The notes below the pieces were generated by a model. The model was not told the origin of the DNA, ran no database searches, and saw nothing but the letters and a program-made list of their open reading frames with translations. A stretch of DNA of 64,000 nucleotides from Sporosarcina thermotolerans (GTDB taxonomy: Bacteria; Bacillota; Bacilli; Bacillales_A; Planococcaceae): the NCBI RefSeq assembly GCF_030067815.1, contig NZ_CP125968.1:1294001-1358000 (forward strand), read 5' to 3'. This document shows, in pieces, positions 50,124 to 60,173 of this stretch. The stretch's first letter is position 1. Every line of letters starts with the position of its first letter. The position numbers and the translations under genes were made by a program.

Positions 50124-51388
50124 ATGCAGATGATACGCGTCGGTGAGTGGAAACATAAATTCTTTTCTTTTAATCGAAATGTAAGACTTTTTATAATTGG
50201 AAACGCGCTTCTCCAAGTAGGGATGGGTGTTTTCATGGTCATGTACAATTTATACATACGGGAGTTAGGGATGCCGGAAACGGTGAATGGAAAGGTGATT
50301 TCCATGACTGCGATGGCATCTGCAATCATGCTTGTACCCGCAGGATTTTTAAGTGATAAATTTGGGCGGAAATGGATGATTGTTGGCGGAGCACTACTTG
50401 CGGTGACGACGTTATTCTATCGGGGAATTGCAGTTTCAGAAACTCCAATAATCACTGCTGCATTTTTAACGGGGTTATTCATGGCATTCGTCCAAGTGTC
50501 GGGAATCCCGTTTCTTGCGGAAAACTCTTCCCCTACGGAGAGAGTTAAACTTTTCAGTGTCAACTTTGCAATCATCACGATTGCGAACGTCATTGGTAGT
50601 TTATCCGGTGGAATTATTGCGGATGTGTTGGAAACCGTATTGAAGATCAGTGCGGCTGAAGCAATCCGATATGCATTGATGGTTGGAGCATCGATTTACA
50701 CATTGGGATTAATCCCGTTATTCAAACTGCAAGAAAAGCCCGCGAAGAGAAAAAGGCGAAACCGCAACCAACCTCTCAGGAAGCCCCTGCATTGGATGAT
50801 AGTTTCAAGCGAAATTTAATTGTCATTTTCCATTTTTCCTTTGCAAGCTTATTGATAGGCTTTGGTTCGGGTTTAGTAGTTCCCTATTTGAACTTGTATT
50901 TCGCGAATCGCTTTGACGCGACAAATTCTTATATTGGTTTTGTTCTTTCGTTAGGTTCTGCGATGACGGCAGTGGCGGCAATGATCGGCCCAGCACTTTC
51001 AAGGAAAGTCGGCAAGGTGAAGGCGTTAATTTTATTCCAAGTCCTATCAATCCCTTTCCTATTATTGACGGCATACACGACATCATTATGGTTGGCTTCG
51101 CTCGGATTCCTTCTTAGACAGGCGCTTATGAATGCGGGCAATCCGATACAAAGTGCGGTTGCGATGGAAGTTGTGTCGGATAAGTACAAAGGGCTTGCCA
51201 ATTCCATGAACCAGATGGTTTTTTCCCTTGGATGGGCAATTATGGGAACGGTCGCGACAGGACTTGTCGTCACTCACGGGAATTATTGGGGATATGCATA
51301 TGCATTCACGATAACTGCTGGACTTTATATCATTTCATCTACTTATTATTATTTTATTTTTGGAAGAAGGAAATTGGCAGGAGAATAA
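50124..51388 (+). pseudogene. MFS transporter (one frameshift)
   Basis: Two six-helix halves lie in different frames. The first ends in LFKLQEKP, and the second begins in the central loop REEKKAKPQPTSQEAPALDD; one C is missing from the C3 run at 50739-50741. The loop between helices 2 and 3 has LSDKFGRKW, the MFS signature. The repaired protein has about 420 residues and 12 helices. The start is uncertain between TTG 50118, ATG 50124 and ATG 50130. Substrate unknown. Confidence 0.85.
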
Positions 51389-51391
51389 AAC

Positions 51392-51430
51392 AAAAGCGGA
51401 GGGGTGCGTTTACAGCCACCCTCCGCTTTT
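51392..51430 (+). terminator. Terminator after the MFS gene
   Basis: AAAAGCGGAGGG pairs with CCCTCCGCTTTT around a short loop. Confidence 0.85.
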
Positions 51431-51439
51431 CTTTATTGT

Positions 51440-51549
51440 CCAGCTCCGGGTGGCAGATACTCGGGTCATAAGTCAGCTCCCCTACATGGCGAAGAGCGCC
51501 ATTTCGTGGATCTGCCTTACGCCTGTCGCATCTAACCGCCACCCTCCGC
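51440..51549 (+). repeat. Structured long-hairpin repeat, second copy
   Basis: Outer stem GGGTGGC/GCCACCC, then AGAT/ATCT, an internal loop TCGGGT opposite CCTGTC, CATAAG/CTTACG, and an apical ATGGCG/CGCCAT. It shares CTCGGGTCATAAG and CTTA(C/T)GCCTGTCGCA with the inverted copy at 27510-27619, while the stems differ. Confidence 0.75.
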
Positions 51550-51555
51550 TATTCT

Positions 51556-51714
51556 TTATTCGCCTCTTTGATACTGCGTTTCCTTCCAAGCATTTTGCTC
51601 GTCTGGCACTCTGCTTTTATCCTCGAAGACGTTTTCGGTTTTCTGATTTTGGATTTTCAATTGTTCCTTTTCTTTGTACAATTGCTCAGGGGTCTTTTCG
51701 TTATCCTTCGCCAT
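51556..51714 (-). CDS. Small hydrophilic protein of unknown function
   Basis: The 52-residue protein (MAKDNEKTPEQLYKEKEQ, ending AWKETQYQRGE) is highly charged, without membrane or signal segments. The ATG at 51714 follows AAGGAGG by 8 bases. The family is not recognised. It is transcribed away from the ferritin-like gene and is about 50 bases from yheE. Confidence 0.6.
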   Translation of the reverse strand: MAKDNEKTPEQLYKEKEQLKIQNQKTENVFEDKSRVPDEQNAWKETQYQRGE

Positions 51715-51761
51715 ATACGTCGCCTCCTTATCGAGGGATAGTATGGTCGGAAAATTTTCCT

Positions 51762-51965
51762 TCATTCATACACATGGAATGTCATCAGTTCGTGAATCAT
51801 TTTTTTGACCTTTTCTTCGTCAGAAGGTGTTTCACCATCCCAATTGATGGTACCGTGAGGCATGTAATCTCCGGAGTATCGTTGATTTTGATAGAAGAAT
51901 GAAAATGTCCAGCCAGGTAAATTAACTCCTGCGAACATTGGTTTATAGCTGAAATGCTGTAGCAT
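51762..51965 (-). CDS. yheE: YheE family protein (DUF5342)
   Basis: The 67-residue protein (MLQHFSYKPMFAGVNLPGW, then FFYQNQRYSGDYMPHGTINW) corresponds to YheE of B. subtilis, which also lies near yheI-yheH (bmrCD). The ATG at 51965 follows AAGGAGA. Function is unknown. Confidence 0.75.
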   Translation of the reverse strand: MLQHFSYKPMFAGVNLPGWTFSFFYQNQRYSGDYMPHGTINWDGETPSDEEKVKKMIHELMTFHVYE

Positions 51966-52035
51966 CAAATCTCTCCTTTCATAGATGCGCGCCCATCCGC
52001 ATAAAGTTAAACAAAAGATACGAAAGGGTGCTGAC

Positions 52036-52428
52036 GTGTTTGTCGATAAATTAAAACAAGCGATTGAGGATGAATACAAGGACTATTATTTCTATAAGTC
52101 GATGTATGAGAAAACCGATGATGCGCTTTGGCGGGATTTCATCCAGCATGCGTATGAGGATGAAAAAAGTCATTATGAAATGTTGCAGCAAGTCTATTAT
52201 ATGATGACCGGGACGTTTGTACAAAATCCAAAGAAACCGATTCCTTGTTACAATTTTAAAGAATGTGCTAAGCAGGCGCTTGTTGATGCGTTGGATTCGG
52301 TAGAGACATATAAGGAGTTGTTGTTGATGGTTCCGTTTCAGCAGGCATATAATCCAATTTTCATTGCGATGCATGATGAGATGGAGCATGCGATTCGGAT
52401 GTCGACGATTTATAATTCATTGAAGTGA
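52036..52428 (+). CDS. Ferritin-like domain protein
   Basis: The 130-residue four-helix protein has the ExxH-type carboxylate pattern of rubrerythrin/ferritin-like proteins: EDEYKDYYFYKSMYE, YEDEKSHYEML, SVETYKELLL and HDEMEHAIRM. Such proteins bind a di-iron centre. The GTG at 52036 follows GAAAGGGTG. It is divergent from yheE. Confidence 0.8.
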   Translation: MFVDKLKQAIEDEYKDYYFYKSMYEKTDDALWRDFIQHAYEDEKSHYEMLQQVYYMMTGTFVQNPKKPIPCYNFKECAKQALVDALDSVETYKELLLMVPFQQAYNPIFIAMHDEMEHAIRMSTIYNSLK

Positions 52429-52484
52429 TTGAAGACAAGAGACCATCTTTTTGATGTTCCCGTGTTTTTTTGTGTATAAAAACC

Positions 52485-52627
52485 GTTGATTTGCGCTGCA
52501 GGCGGACGCTTTCCAATCGAACCACGAAGAGTTCATTTGCCTTAATTTCTGCGCCTTTTGCAGAAATTAAGGCAGGGGCTAACTACTTCCCGCTCCCTCG
52601 GAGTCGCCACCTTTCGCTTCAATCAAC
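52485..52627 (-). repeat. Dispersed intergenic repeat, copy D, with inverted nested twin hairpin
   Basis: The outer element runs GTTGATTTGCGCTGCAGGCG to AATCAAC. Bases 52515-52574 are the twin-hairpin unit in the opposite orientation to copies A and C, including the perfect CCTTAATTTCTGC/GCAGAAATTAAGG. The right end of the repeat provides the last codons and stop of the BtuF-like gene. Confidence 0.8.
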
Positions 52628-53439
52628 TATAAATCCCAATTCATCACAGAATAACTGTTTAAAATATTGTGCAGCCTCTAACATTCTTGGCCCATACCAG
52701 AACATTTCGCCGTCTACGAGGATTGGTTTGGTATTGGGCATTATTGCTGTGAACTCGTTTAAATGCTTTTCTTTAAATGGGAAGGGCTCTGATGCTAAGA
52801 ATACGTAATCGAGATTCGCTTTTTGGAAAACTTCTGCTGTAACGGCGGATATCTTCCGTCGGCTTCTGTAAAAGGGTTGGTGAATCCCATCTTATTAAGA
52901 AGCGAGTTGATGTATGTATCCTTCCCGACTACCATATATGGTTTCCGCCATATGACATAGGCGATGCGTTTTCCGAGCGCTTTTGGCAATGAATCGAATT
53001 CTTGCTGAATGGTGCTGACTAATTTGACAGCTGCTTCTTTCTGATCTGTCAAATCACCCATGTCTTCTATCATCTGGAAAGCTTCATCCACAGACTGCAC
53101 TTCTGCTACATAGACAGGGATATGCTTCTCTAACTCTTCCACGATTTCTTTTGTATTCTCTTCTTTTTCAACGATGATTAAATCGGGTTTTACGTCTATG
53201 ATTGCCTCAAGCTTAATGTCTTTTGTGCCCGCAACGGCAGGGATACGTTCAACGATTCCCTTCGGATGAATGCAAAAACGAGTCCTGCCGACGATTTTCT
53301 CTTCCAATCCAAGTGAAAGAAGCGTATCCGTAATGCCTGGACATAAAGAGACAATCCGTTTTGGCGGATAGTGATACGTGACGCTTCGACCGACCCGATC
53401 GACTACTGTTTTATTCAAAGTTGAATCACTTCCCTTCAT
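52619..53439 (-). pseudogene. BtuF-like helical-backbone binding protein without signal peptide (one frameshift)
   Basis: The fold is that of cobalamin/iron-siderophore binding proteins (RIVSLCPGITDTLLSLGLEEKIVGRTRFC, DIKLEAIIDVKPDLIIVEKEENTKE). No signal peptide or lipobox precedes it, so the product is probably cytosolic. One C is missing near 52847-52848; repair gives AVTAEVFQKANLDYVFLASE and a stop at 52619-52621. The start may be TTG 53415 rather than ATG 53439. It overlaps the end of the GalT-like gene by 14 bases, so the two are co-transcribed. Confidence 0.75.
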
Positions 53440-54456
53440 TAAAAAACTTTCCTACTTCCTTCGCTACAGTTTCAGGAGATTTTAAGGATAACGGCTCGCC
53501 CTGTAAAAAGTTGAACACGTTCATATCGCTCGTTTCAAGCATCCCGATTGTCATGCGTGGAACGAGACGGAAATGGACTTGTTCTGCAGCGTGCTTTTTC
53601 ACGGGGATATGCATGACTGCATTAAAGCTTTCCACTCCCTGTTCTTTGAAATAAAGGAAGAAACGAAGCATGCTTTTTGCAAGATCCTCGTAATTCCCAC
53701 TACCAAGTTCATCGAAAGAAGCGGCCTCGAAAATCCCGATGAAATCATAATGACTTTTCGGAGCATAGGCATGTAGCCAACTAATCGAGCCAACGTGCCC
53801 AATCCAACGTTCTCCAAGATTACGTTCTTCAGAGACAAGGGAAGTTAAGTAATTTTCTCCCTCTTTTCATAGAAGGAATGGCTATTCGTCGTGATGGCCG
53901 ACTGATAATTCGTCGGCTGTTCCGACGCCAACACTTGGATATGCGGATGCAAAATACTTCCTCCTGAAGGCGGCAAGTAGTTCCAATTGATGGAGACATA
54001 TTCTGTTTGATTGTCAAACTCCAATACCTTTTCAATATACTGATGGGCGGCTTTAAATGAATCCGCAATGAGTTCCTCCGTAAATTCTTCAGGCTTCACA
54101 TAATGTTGATTGGACATTCTGACGACCGCATTATGCTTGCTGTACGGAAATAGATTCGGGAATACAATCGCTTCCCTGGCGATAAACCGCCCACCTTCGA
54201 CCAATTCATCGGGAAAACGTGGAGTGATTTTCGAGACGTTTTCGGCACAGAAAGGGCATTTAACTCCTTCCGTCTCTTTCGCAAGCTGAGAATAATCCTT
54301 CGGGATGAACGGTGCACCTGGGTCGAAAATAATCCGTGAAGTTTCCCCAGTCAATGGGTCGAAACGAATTTCTGTCTTTCGGTCAATCAACTTCTCGTCT
54401 TGCATCGGGTCATGGAATGTAAAGAACTCCTCATGTTTTCGAAATGAAATTGGCAT
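53426..54456 (-). pseudogene. GalT-like HIT-superfamily protein (one frameshift)
   Basis: The product resembles galactose-1-phosphate uridylyltransferase: CPFC (zinc-type pair, about residue 66), NLFPYSKHNAVV, and the active-site motif HPHIQVL. The frame breaks after YEKREKI near 53847-53853 (one base missing) and resumes as LTSLVSEERNLGERWIGHVG. The repaired length is about 343 residues. It might act on a nucleotide-sugar or another nucleotidyl substrate; no other Leloir-pathway gene is near. The ATG at 54456 follows GGGGGAGC. Confidence 0.75.
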
Positions 54457-54611
54457 GGTCTTGCTCCCCCTCAAAATAGTCTTTCTCTCATTCTATCGTT
54501 AACTTACAGAAAAGTCAGCCGGATGAGTCGCTACATTTTGTTCAACTATGGTAAAATAGATTATAGAATAATTTGTCTACTTAAAGAATACGAGATAGGG
54601 GAAAAGTGAAT

Positions 54612-55260
54612 ATGTTTAAATCAGCGACACTATACACGAATAATGTAAAAGCGTTAAGACGGTTTTACGGCAATGTGCTGGAATTGGATATTACAGAATC
54701 TGCACCAGAACAGTTCACAGTCAGGATCGGGGAATCCCTTCTGACGTTCAAACATACAGACCAACCTGCATTCTACCACTTTGCAATCAATATTCCTGGT
54801 AACCAATTTTCGATGATGAAGTATTGGATAACAGACCGCGTCACATTGAATCGGAAGAGAGGGGCGGGATGAAGTGTACTTCCCAAGCTTCGATGCGGAT
54901 TCAATGTATTTCGAAGATCCTACGGGGAATATCGTTGAATTGATAGGTAGGCGAAAACGCGACTTATTCGGTGACCTGACAAAAGAGTCATTCCTTAATA
55001 TTAGTGAAATTAGCATCACAACCCCCCATGTCGTTGAGGTGGGTGAACAGTTGCAAGACCTTGGGATTCCATTACGAAGTGGAACGGAAGTAGACCCTCA
55101 TGAACTGAATTTCCTTGGTCGGGGTGACAAATTGATTGTACTTGTCCCACCAGGGCGCAAATGGTATTTTTCAAAAAAAACCGCAGTAACATTCCCGCTT
55201 GAAATGACATGGAATGATGTAGTTATCAAATTGGATAGTGAAGGTAAATTGGAGTTATAG
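54612..55260 (+). pseudogene. VOC (glyoxalase/bleomycin-resistance) family protein (one frameshift)
   Basis: Two beta-alpha-beta modules typical of the vicinal-oxygen-chelate fold are visible: FKSATLYTNNVKALRRFYGNV and, after the break, MYFEDPTGNIVELIGRR. The frames disagree near 54853-54867, where a net one-base insertion or two-base loss lies just before DEVYFPSFDAD. The start may be GTG 54606 or ATG 54612. Enzymatic function is not predictable. Confidence 0.75.
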
Positions 55261-55290
55261 AATGGTAGGGGTAAGAGGAGGGGAGTAGTA

Positions 55291-55532
55291 ATGGAAGAAG
55301 AATATATGAATGAGAAGAAAAAGTTGGACGAGAAAAAATTAATGATGAGAGAAGCGGGCTTTGTAGTATTAGTGATCATACTTTTTCTTCAATACTTTAA
55401 ATTTGCCGCTTACTTGGAGAATCAATTTTTTTTAACAGTCCATTTAAGGGCCTTCTTATCTTGATTTTGGGGATTCCTTTATGTTACTTAGCGGCAAAAT
55501 ATTTGGTTAAGGTGATTAAGAAAATAATATAA
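55291..55532 (+). pseudogene. Small two-helix membrane protein (one frameshift)
   Basis: An ATG after GGAGGGG gives MEEEYMNEKKKLDEKK, then a hydrophobic helix (FVVLVIILFLQYF). The frame ends early, but one extra T in the T8 run at 55426-55433 continues it as NSPFKGLLILILGIPLCYLA to a basic end (KVIKKII), about 80 residues in all. No family is recognised. Confidence 0.55.
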
Positions 55533-55604
55533 AGGATTGAGTTAAGTGTGTGGTGAACAAGAAGACCGTAGTAATAACGGTTGGAATAATCAGGGGGAGA
55601 TTTA

Positions 55605-56132
55605 ATGTTTCCTACATTAGAGACAGATAGGTTAATATTACGAGAATTAACAAATGAGGATGCAGAAGGTATTTTTGCTTGTTTTTCAAACGACGATGTA
55701 ACACGTTTTTACGGACAAGAAACATTAAAAAGTATTGAAGAAGCTAAAAAAATCGTGGATTTCTTTTCGAAAAGCTATATTGAAAAAAGAGGTATACGTT
55801 GGGGAATTGAGCGAAAAGAAACCAAAGGTATAATTGGGACAATTGGCTTTAACAATTGGTTGTCAAAACATAAACGAGCTGAAATTGGTTACGAAATTCA
55901 CCCGCATCAATGGAGAAAGGGATATACCTCAGAAGCTGTTTCTGAAGTTCTTTCTTATGGCTTTGATGCTATGGGTTTAACTCGCATAGGTGCAGTCGTA
56001 TTTATTGAAAATGAAGCCTCGAATAAATTACTAAAAAAAGTAGGTTTTCAAAAAGAGGGAGTTTTAAGAAATTATATGTACCAAGATGGAAAATCATATG
56101 ATACAAATGTTTATTCCCTTATAAAAGAATAG
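55605..56132 (+). CDS. GNAT N-acetyltransferase, RimJ/RimL type
   Basis: The 175-residue protein starts LETDRLILRELTNEDAEGIF, the hallmark of the Acetyltransf_3 group. The acetyl-CoA loop reads WRKGYTSEAVSEVL, and the C-terminal segment NEASNKLLKKVGFQKEGVLRNYM is typical. It may acetylate a ribosomal protein or another amine. A GGGGGAG site precedes the ATG. Confidence 0.88.
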   Translation: MFPTLETDRLILRELTNEDAEGIFACFSNDDVTRFYGQETLKSIEEAKKIVDFFSKSYIEKRGIRWGIERKETKGIIGTIGFNNWLSKHKRAEIGYEIHPHQWRKGYTSEAVSEVLSYGFDAMGLTRIGAVVFIENEASNKLLKKVGFQKEGVLRNYMYQDGKSYDTNVYSLIKE

Positions 56133-56269
56133 TATTAAACAATCGGGCGCAAACGGCATAGTGACGGTGCCAGTTTTGCATATCGTGCTTGGTGTTAGGT
56201 TCTTGTTGAATTTTGAGTTATTTGAGAACCTAACATTATAGTGCAACTTTAGTGGAAAGGGGTTTATAG

Positions 56270-57429
56270 GTGATAAAAGAACGTAATCGTTTATATTTCA
56301 TCGATAATATAAAAATAGCTTTAATTATGCTCGTAGTAGCCCACCACGCAGGACAAGCCTATGGACCTGGCGGTTGGTGGTACTATTTGGATGATGAATC
56401 TATTAACTGGTTGGGCAAATTCTTCTCTGTTAATGCAGCATTTTTTATGAGTATGTTTTTCTTATTATCCGCCTACTTTCTCCCGCCATCAATCGCGAGG
56501 AAAGGACCGAAACTGTTTTTAAAAGAACGGTTTATAAGAATTGGTATTCCATTACTATTAGGGTTTCTTGTAATGATTCCTATTCTAATGTATTTATATT
56601 ACATTAATTTCAGAGATTATGGACCCATTTCATTTTTTTCTTACTATCTAAACATTTTTTTTGGACTTGGTAATCAACCTGCGAATTGGACTGGACCATC
56701 ATGGCCAGATATGCAATTTGGCCATTTATGGTTTTTGCAGCATTTACTTGTGTATGCGGTTGTGTATTCAGTATGGACGATCTTTACATCTAAGAAATCC
56801 ACACATATATCGGATGGGGAAATTAAGGTTTCTCAGATCTTGACTCTATGGTTGTCGTTAGTTTAGCGACTTTCATTACAAGGATATGGTTTCCTATTGA
56901 TCATTGGACAGCTTTCTTAGGATTTATTCAAACTGAATTTGCACATGTACCACAGTATGCGAGCTTCTTTTTTTTAGGCATAATGGCTTATCGTCGTAAA
57001 TGGTTTTTAACGTTGAGTGCAAAAGCGGGATATATGTGGCTTGCTATTGGTCTATTACTAGTTGCCCTTTTGTATTTTGGAGGGAATTCAGTCTATCCTT
57101 TTCTTTTAAAAGGTGGACCATACTTCGGTTCGTTGACCCGATCATTTATCGAGACGTTATTGTGTATTTCGCTTGTAATCGGTCTACTAATTTTATTTAG
57201 AGAAAAAATTAACGGCACTAGTCGTTGGTCAAGGACGTTATCAAACAATGTATTTGTTGTTTATTTCATCCATGTCCCAGTAGTAGTCTTCCTTCAATAT
57301 TCGTTGAATGACCTACCACTCCCGGTATGGACGAAATTTCTTATAACGACATTTTTAGGGATCATTCTAAGTTTCTTGATAAGTCATTTTGTATGGCGAA
57401 AGATTCCATACCTTAAAAATATGATGTAA
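56270..57429 (+). pseudogene. Membrane acyltransferase, family 3 (one frameshift)
   Basis: A polytopic acyltransferase (about 10 helices) begins RLYFIDNIKIALIMLVVAHH, with the catalytic His of this family, and later FGHLWFLQHLLVY. The first frame ends at about residue 198 and continues in another as VSLATFITRIWF; one T is missing near 56852-56853. The repaired length is about 386 residues. Such enzymes O-acylate extracellular sugars or lipids. A GC-rich hairpin, AAAGCC/GGCTTT, follows the stop. Confidence 0.8.
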
Positions 57430-57605
57430 AAGGAAAAAGCCGGCATAATGCTGGCTTTGCTTGGTACCAGGTTCCGGTTGGATTTTTCATAAACGTTTCT
57501 ATAACTAAATGTATTAAGGAAATTAGATTTTCTTATTCCATAATCGAACAGTAAGCCTATGAGGGCTTGGTCAAGAATAATTGGAAAAAAGGTTTGGTGT
57601 TAAAC

Positions 57606-58135
57606 ATGTTTTTTGTTCAAATGTCCGGCTTTCCTGGCTGGGAAAGTCCACACTATCCCGACAAATTGCTAAGAGAACCGGTGCGGTCATAATAGACCAT
57701 GACATTGTAAAATCTGCTTTATTAAATTCAATAGACGATAGTTCAATTGATGCAAAATTCGCTGGTAAGATATCTTATAATATTGATTGGTCTTTAATTG
57801 AATTTTATTTATCTCAAGGACAGAATGTAGTATTTGATAGTCCCTGCTTTTATCAAGAAATGGTTGATAAAGGGTTGGAATTGTCTAAAAAGTATAATGT
57901 GAAATACAAATACGTTGAGTGCTACCTTAACGATTTCGATGAGGTTAATAATAGATTAAAAAACCGAGTAAGAATGGTAAGTCAAATAAGTGGGATAAAT
58001 TCTGAAGAGGATTTTATATACACTTTAGAAAATAGCAAAAAACCTACAGGATGTAAGTGCCTAATAGTAGATACTGGCAAACCCTTAGAGAGCTATATTG
58101 ATAAGGTAATAAATTACATAAATGAAGCGAAATAG
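57606..58135 (+). pseudogene. P-loop kinase-like protein (one frameshift in the Walker A loop)
   Basis: From ATG 57606 the frame reads MFFVQMSGFPG and then breaks; adding one C at about 57639 gives SGKSTLSRQIAKRTGAVIIDHD, a complete Walker A motif. The rest (VVFDSPCFYQEMVDKGLELSKK, YVECYLNDFDEVNNRLKNR) is typical of small AAA/zeta-toxin-like or gluconate-kinase-like phosphotransferases. The missing C is the same GGCT(C)GGG context as one bmrD lesion. The substrate is unknown. Confidence 0.7.
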
Positions 58136-58219
58136 ACATTGTTCAGCTAAATGGCTTGATTGCCGATCTAAAGCGTTCAAAAAAAAAGCACAGTGCCGAG
58201 CAATCGTAAAGGGGGAAAT

Positions 58220-58999
58220 ATGGGGATTTTAAAGGGGAAAATAGCAATTGTAACTGGAGCAAGTCGTTCCCAGGGTATTGGCTCTGCAATTTGTTTGAGG
58301 CTTGCAGAAGCGGGCGCCGATATTTTTTTTACACATTGGAGCAATTATGATGAAAACGAAGGTGTTGGAGTAGATGAAGGTTATCCAACAGTTTTAAGTA
58401 ACCAGATAAAAAACATGGGAGTACGTTGCCATCATATGGAGATTGATTTGTCTAAGTTAGATGCACCAACAAACATTTTGAATCGTACTGAAGAAACTCT
58501 TGGCGTTGCAAGTGTGTTAGTAAATAATGCAACCTATGAAAAGTTAGTTGACTTCCGTACCTTAACCGCGGAAGTGCTTGATAGACATTATCAAATAAAC
58601 AACAGTGGACCCATTTTGCTGAGCACAGAATTTGCTAAAAGGTTTGAAAAAGCCTTCCCAGGAAAAAGTGGTGGAAGAATCATTAACCTGGTCTCAAAAG
58701 GACCAGATCCCAACAATTTAGCCTATATTGCTTCGAAAGGTATGATCATTGCACTTACTGAACCACTATCAGTTGGACTTGCTCCTATTGGTATTACTGT
58801 AAATTCAGTTGACCCAGGACCGACTGATTCGGGTTGGATGGATAAATCAACAAAAGCGTCTTTATCACAACTTTTTCCTACAGGAAATGTTGGAACGCCG
58901 GATGATGCTGCAAGGTTAGTAAAATTTTTAGCGAGTGATGAATCTGCATGGATTACTGGTCAAGTTATCAAATCCGAAGGTGGATTTTTAGGCAGATAG
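58220..58999 (+). CDS. Short-chain dehydrogenase/reductase
   Basis: The 259-residue protein has the cofactor motif TGASRSQGIG, the NNA motif (VLVNNAT), and the catalytic Tyr and Lys in YIASKG; the usual catalytic Ser position reads NLVSKG. The end WITGQVIKSEGGF is the typical SDR C-terminus. The ATG at 58220 follows GGGGGAAA. The substrate is unknown; 3-oxoacyl reductases are the nearest common type. Confidence 0.88.
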   Translation: MGILKGKIAIVTGASRSQGIGSAICLRLAEAGADIFFTHWSNYDENEGVGVDEGYPTVLSNQIKNMGVRCHHMEIDLSKLDAPTNILNRTEETLGVASVLVNNATYEKLVDFRTLTAEVLDRHYQINNSGPILLSTEFAKRFEKAFPGKSGGRIINLVSKGPDPNNLAYIASKGMIIALTEPLSVGLAPIGITVNSVDPGPTDSGWMDKSTKASLSQLFPTGNVGTPDDAARLVKFLASDESAWITGQVIKSEGGFLGR

Positions 59000-59235
59000 A
59001 ATACGGCAAACGGACGAATAGGCTTTCCTTTTGGAGCTTTGAATCGTCTTGAAATAAAATAAGCGCACCTTACACCGGCCCTCAGGGTTCGTGTGAGGTG
59101 TATTTTTGTTGAACATAACAAAATAGTCGGTGTGAAGAGTATGAAATGAATAGTTTGCTGAATAGTCCCTTCGTTGAAACAAAATGTTGTTTCACTCCGT
59201 CTAACTCTTATAAAGCTAAGAAGGAGAGGATAGGT

Positions 59236-59841
59236 TTGAAGAAATTAAGTATAATGGTGAGCATTCTTTTCTTGGCTGCTTGTTCAGCGGAAACAATAAC
59301 GGATGAAAGAGCAAAACCAGAAGCGAACGTCGTGAAAGTTTCCGAGAAAGCAGTTCAACCTGTAGAGGCAGAAGAACAGGAGTATATCAAAATTTCAAAA
59401 GATAATGCTCCAAAACTTTGGAGTGATGCTGATGTTCAACTATGGAAGTATGTGATGGACTTCTCCCTTTCTGAAGAATTGGGTTATAAGCAAGAAATTA
59501 CAAATTGGAGAAAAGTAGAGGATGAATTTGATAAATCGCTCTCATCACCTAATCAAACTTGGGAAAATCCAGGAAAACTATTGTTAGCATTCATGACTGA
59601 TGTAGAAGTTAGCAATTACTTAGGTCAAGAAATTTGGGAGGTCAATACACGAATCGAATTTCTGGATGAGAATAATGCATTAGGCTATATCATGAGTTAT
59701 GGCTTTTTTGATGATTCAACTGCTGGCTATGATACCAAATTAAAGATGAAAAAAGAGAATGGATATTGGTATATAGAATCTGCTGAAGAACGAGACCATT
59801 GTTCAAGGGGTATCGGTGAAAAAAGTGGGTTTTGTCTATAA
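59236..59841 (+). CDS. Lipoprotein of unknown function
   Basis: A TTG start after AAGGAGAGG gives a signal peptide with lipobox LAAC (Cys at about residue 16), then an acidic linker and a folded domain (LWKYVMDFSLSEELGYKQEI, GYIMSYGFFDDSTAGYDTKLKMKKENGYWYI). The protein is about 201 residues and likely anchored outside the membrane. The family is not recognised. Confidence 0.7.
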   Translation: MKKLSIMVSILFLAACSAETITDERAKPEANVVKVSEKAVQPVEAEEQEYIKISKDNAPKLWSDADVQLWKYVMDFSLSEELGYKQEITNWRKVEDEFDKSLSSPNQTWENPGKLLLAFMTDVEVSNYLGQEIWEVNTRIEFLDENNALGYIMSYGFFDDSTAGYDTKLKMKKENGYWYIESAEERDHCSRGIGEKSGFCL

Positions 59842-59873
59842 ATTCCACTAAGTTCAATATGGGGATGTGTGAA

Positions 59874-60149
59874 ATGGAAAGGAAGTATAGTAAGTACTCC
59901 GTAATTTTAGTTGTCGTTGGGATCTTTGTTGCGTATATGATTTTTCCGCCTTTCAATATAACATTTGGAAAGTGGTCTATGGTAGCCATACCGATTGGTT
60001 TTGCCATCTACTTAACAGGTGTAATACTTGGGATAAACGCCTTTTTAAAGAAGGAACAGGGGTTTCTAAAATATATCTCAATAATTTCTATTGCATTGGG
60101 CGTTTTATATGTTTTATTCCTTTTTACTATATTTGGAGGCGAAATTTAG
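59874..60149 (+). CDS. Small three-helix membrane protein
   Basis: From MERKYSKYSV the 91-residue product has three hydrophobic helices and a short basic loop (NAFLKKEQGFLKY). It starts about 30 bases after the lipoprotein gene on the same strand. An earlier in-frame ATG (59862) is possible. The family is not recognised. Confidence 0.55.
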   Translation: MERKYSKYSVILVVVGIFVAYMIFPPFNITFGKWSMVAIPIGFAIYLTGVILGINAFLKKEQGFLKYISIISIALGVLYVLFLFTIFGGEI

Positions 60150-60173
60150 ATTGGGAGAAAGGGGAACTCACGA

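Noticed and set aside
51360..51902. A 180-codon open frame on the plus strand
   Set aside because: It runs through the MFS gene end, a terminator, a repeat and two opposite-strand small genes, with no ribosome site.
53599..53838. An open frame of 79 codons on the minus strand
   Set aside because: It is a wrong-frame reading of the GalT-like gene; the correct frame continues that protein.
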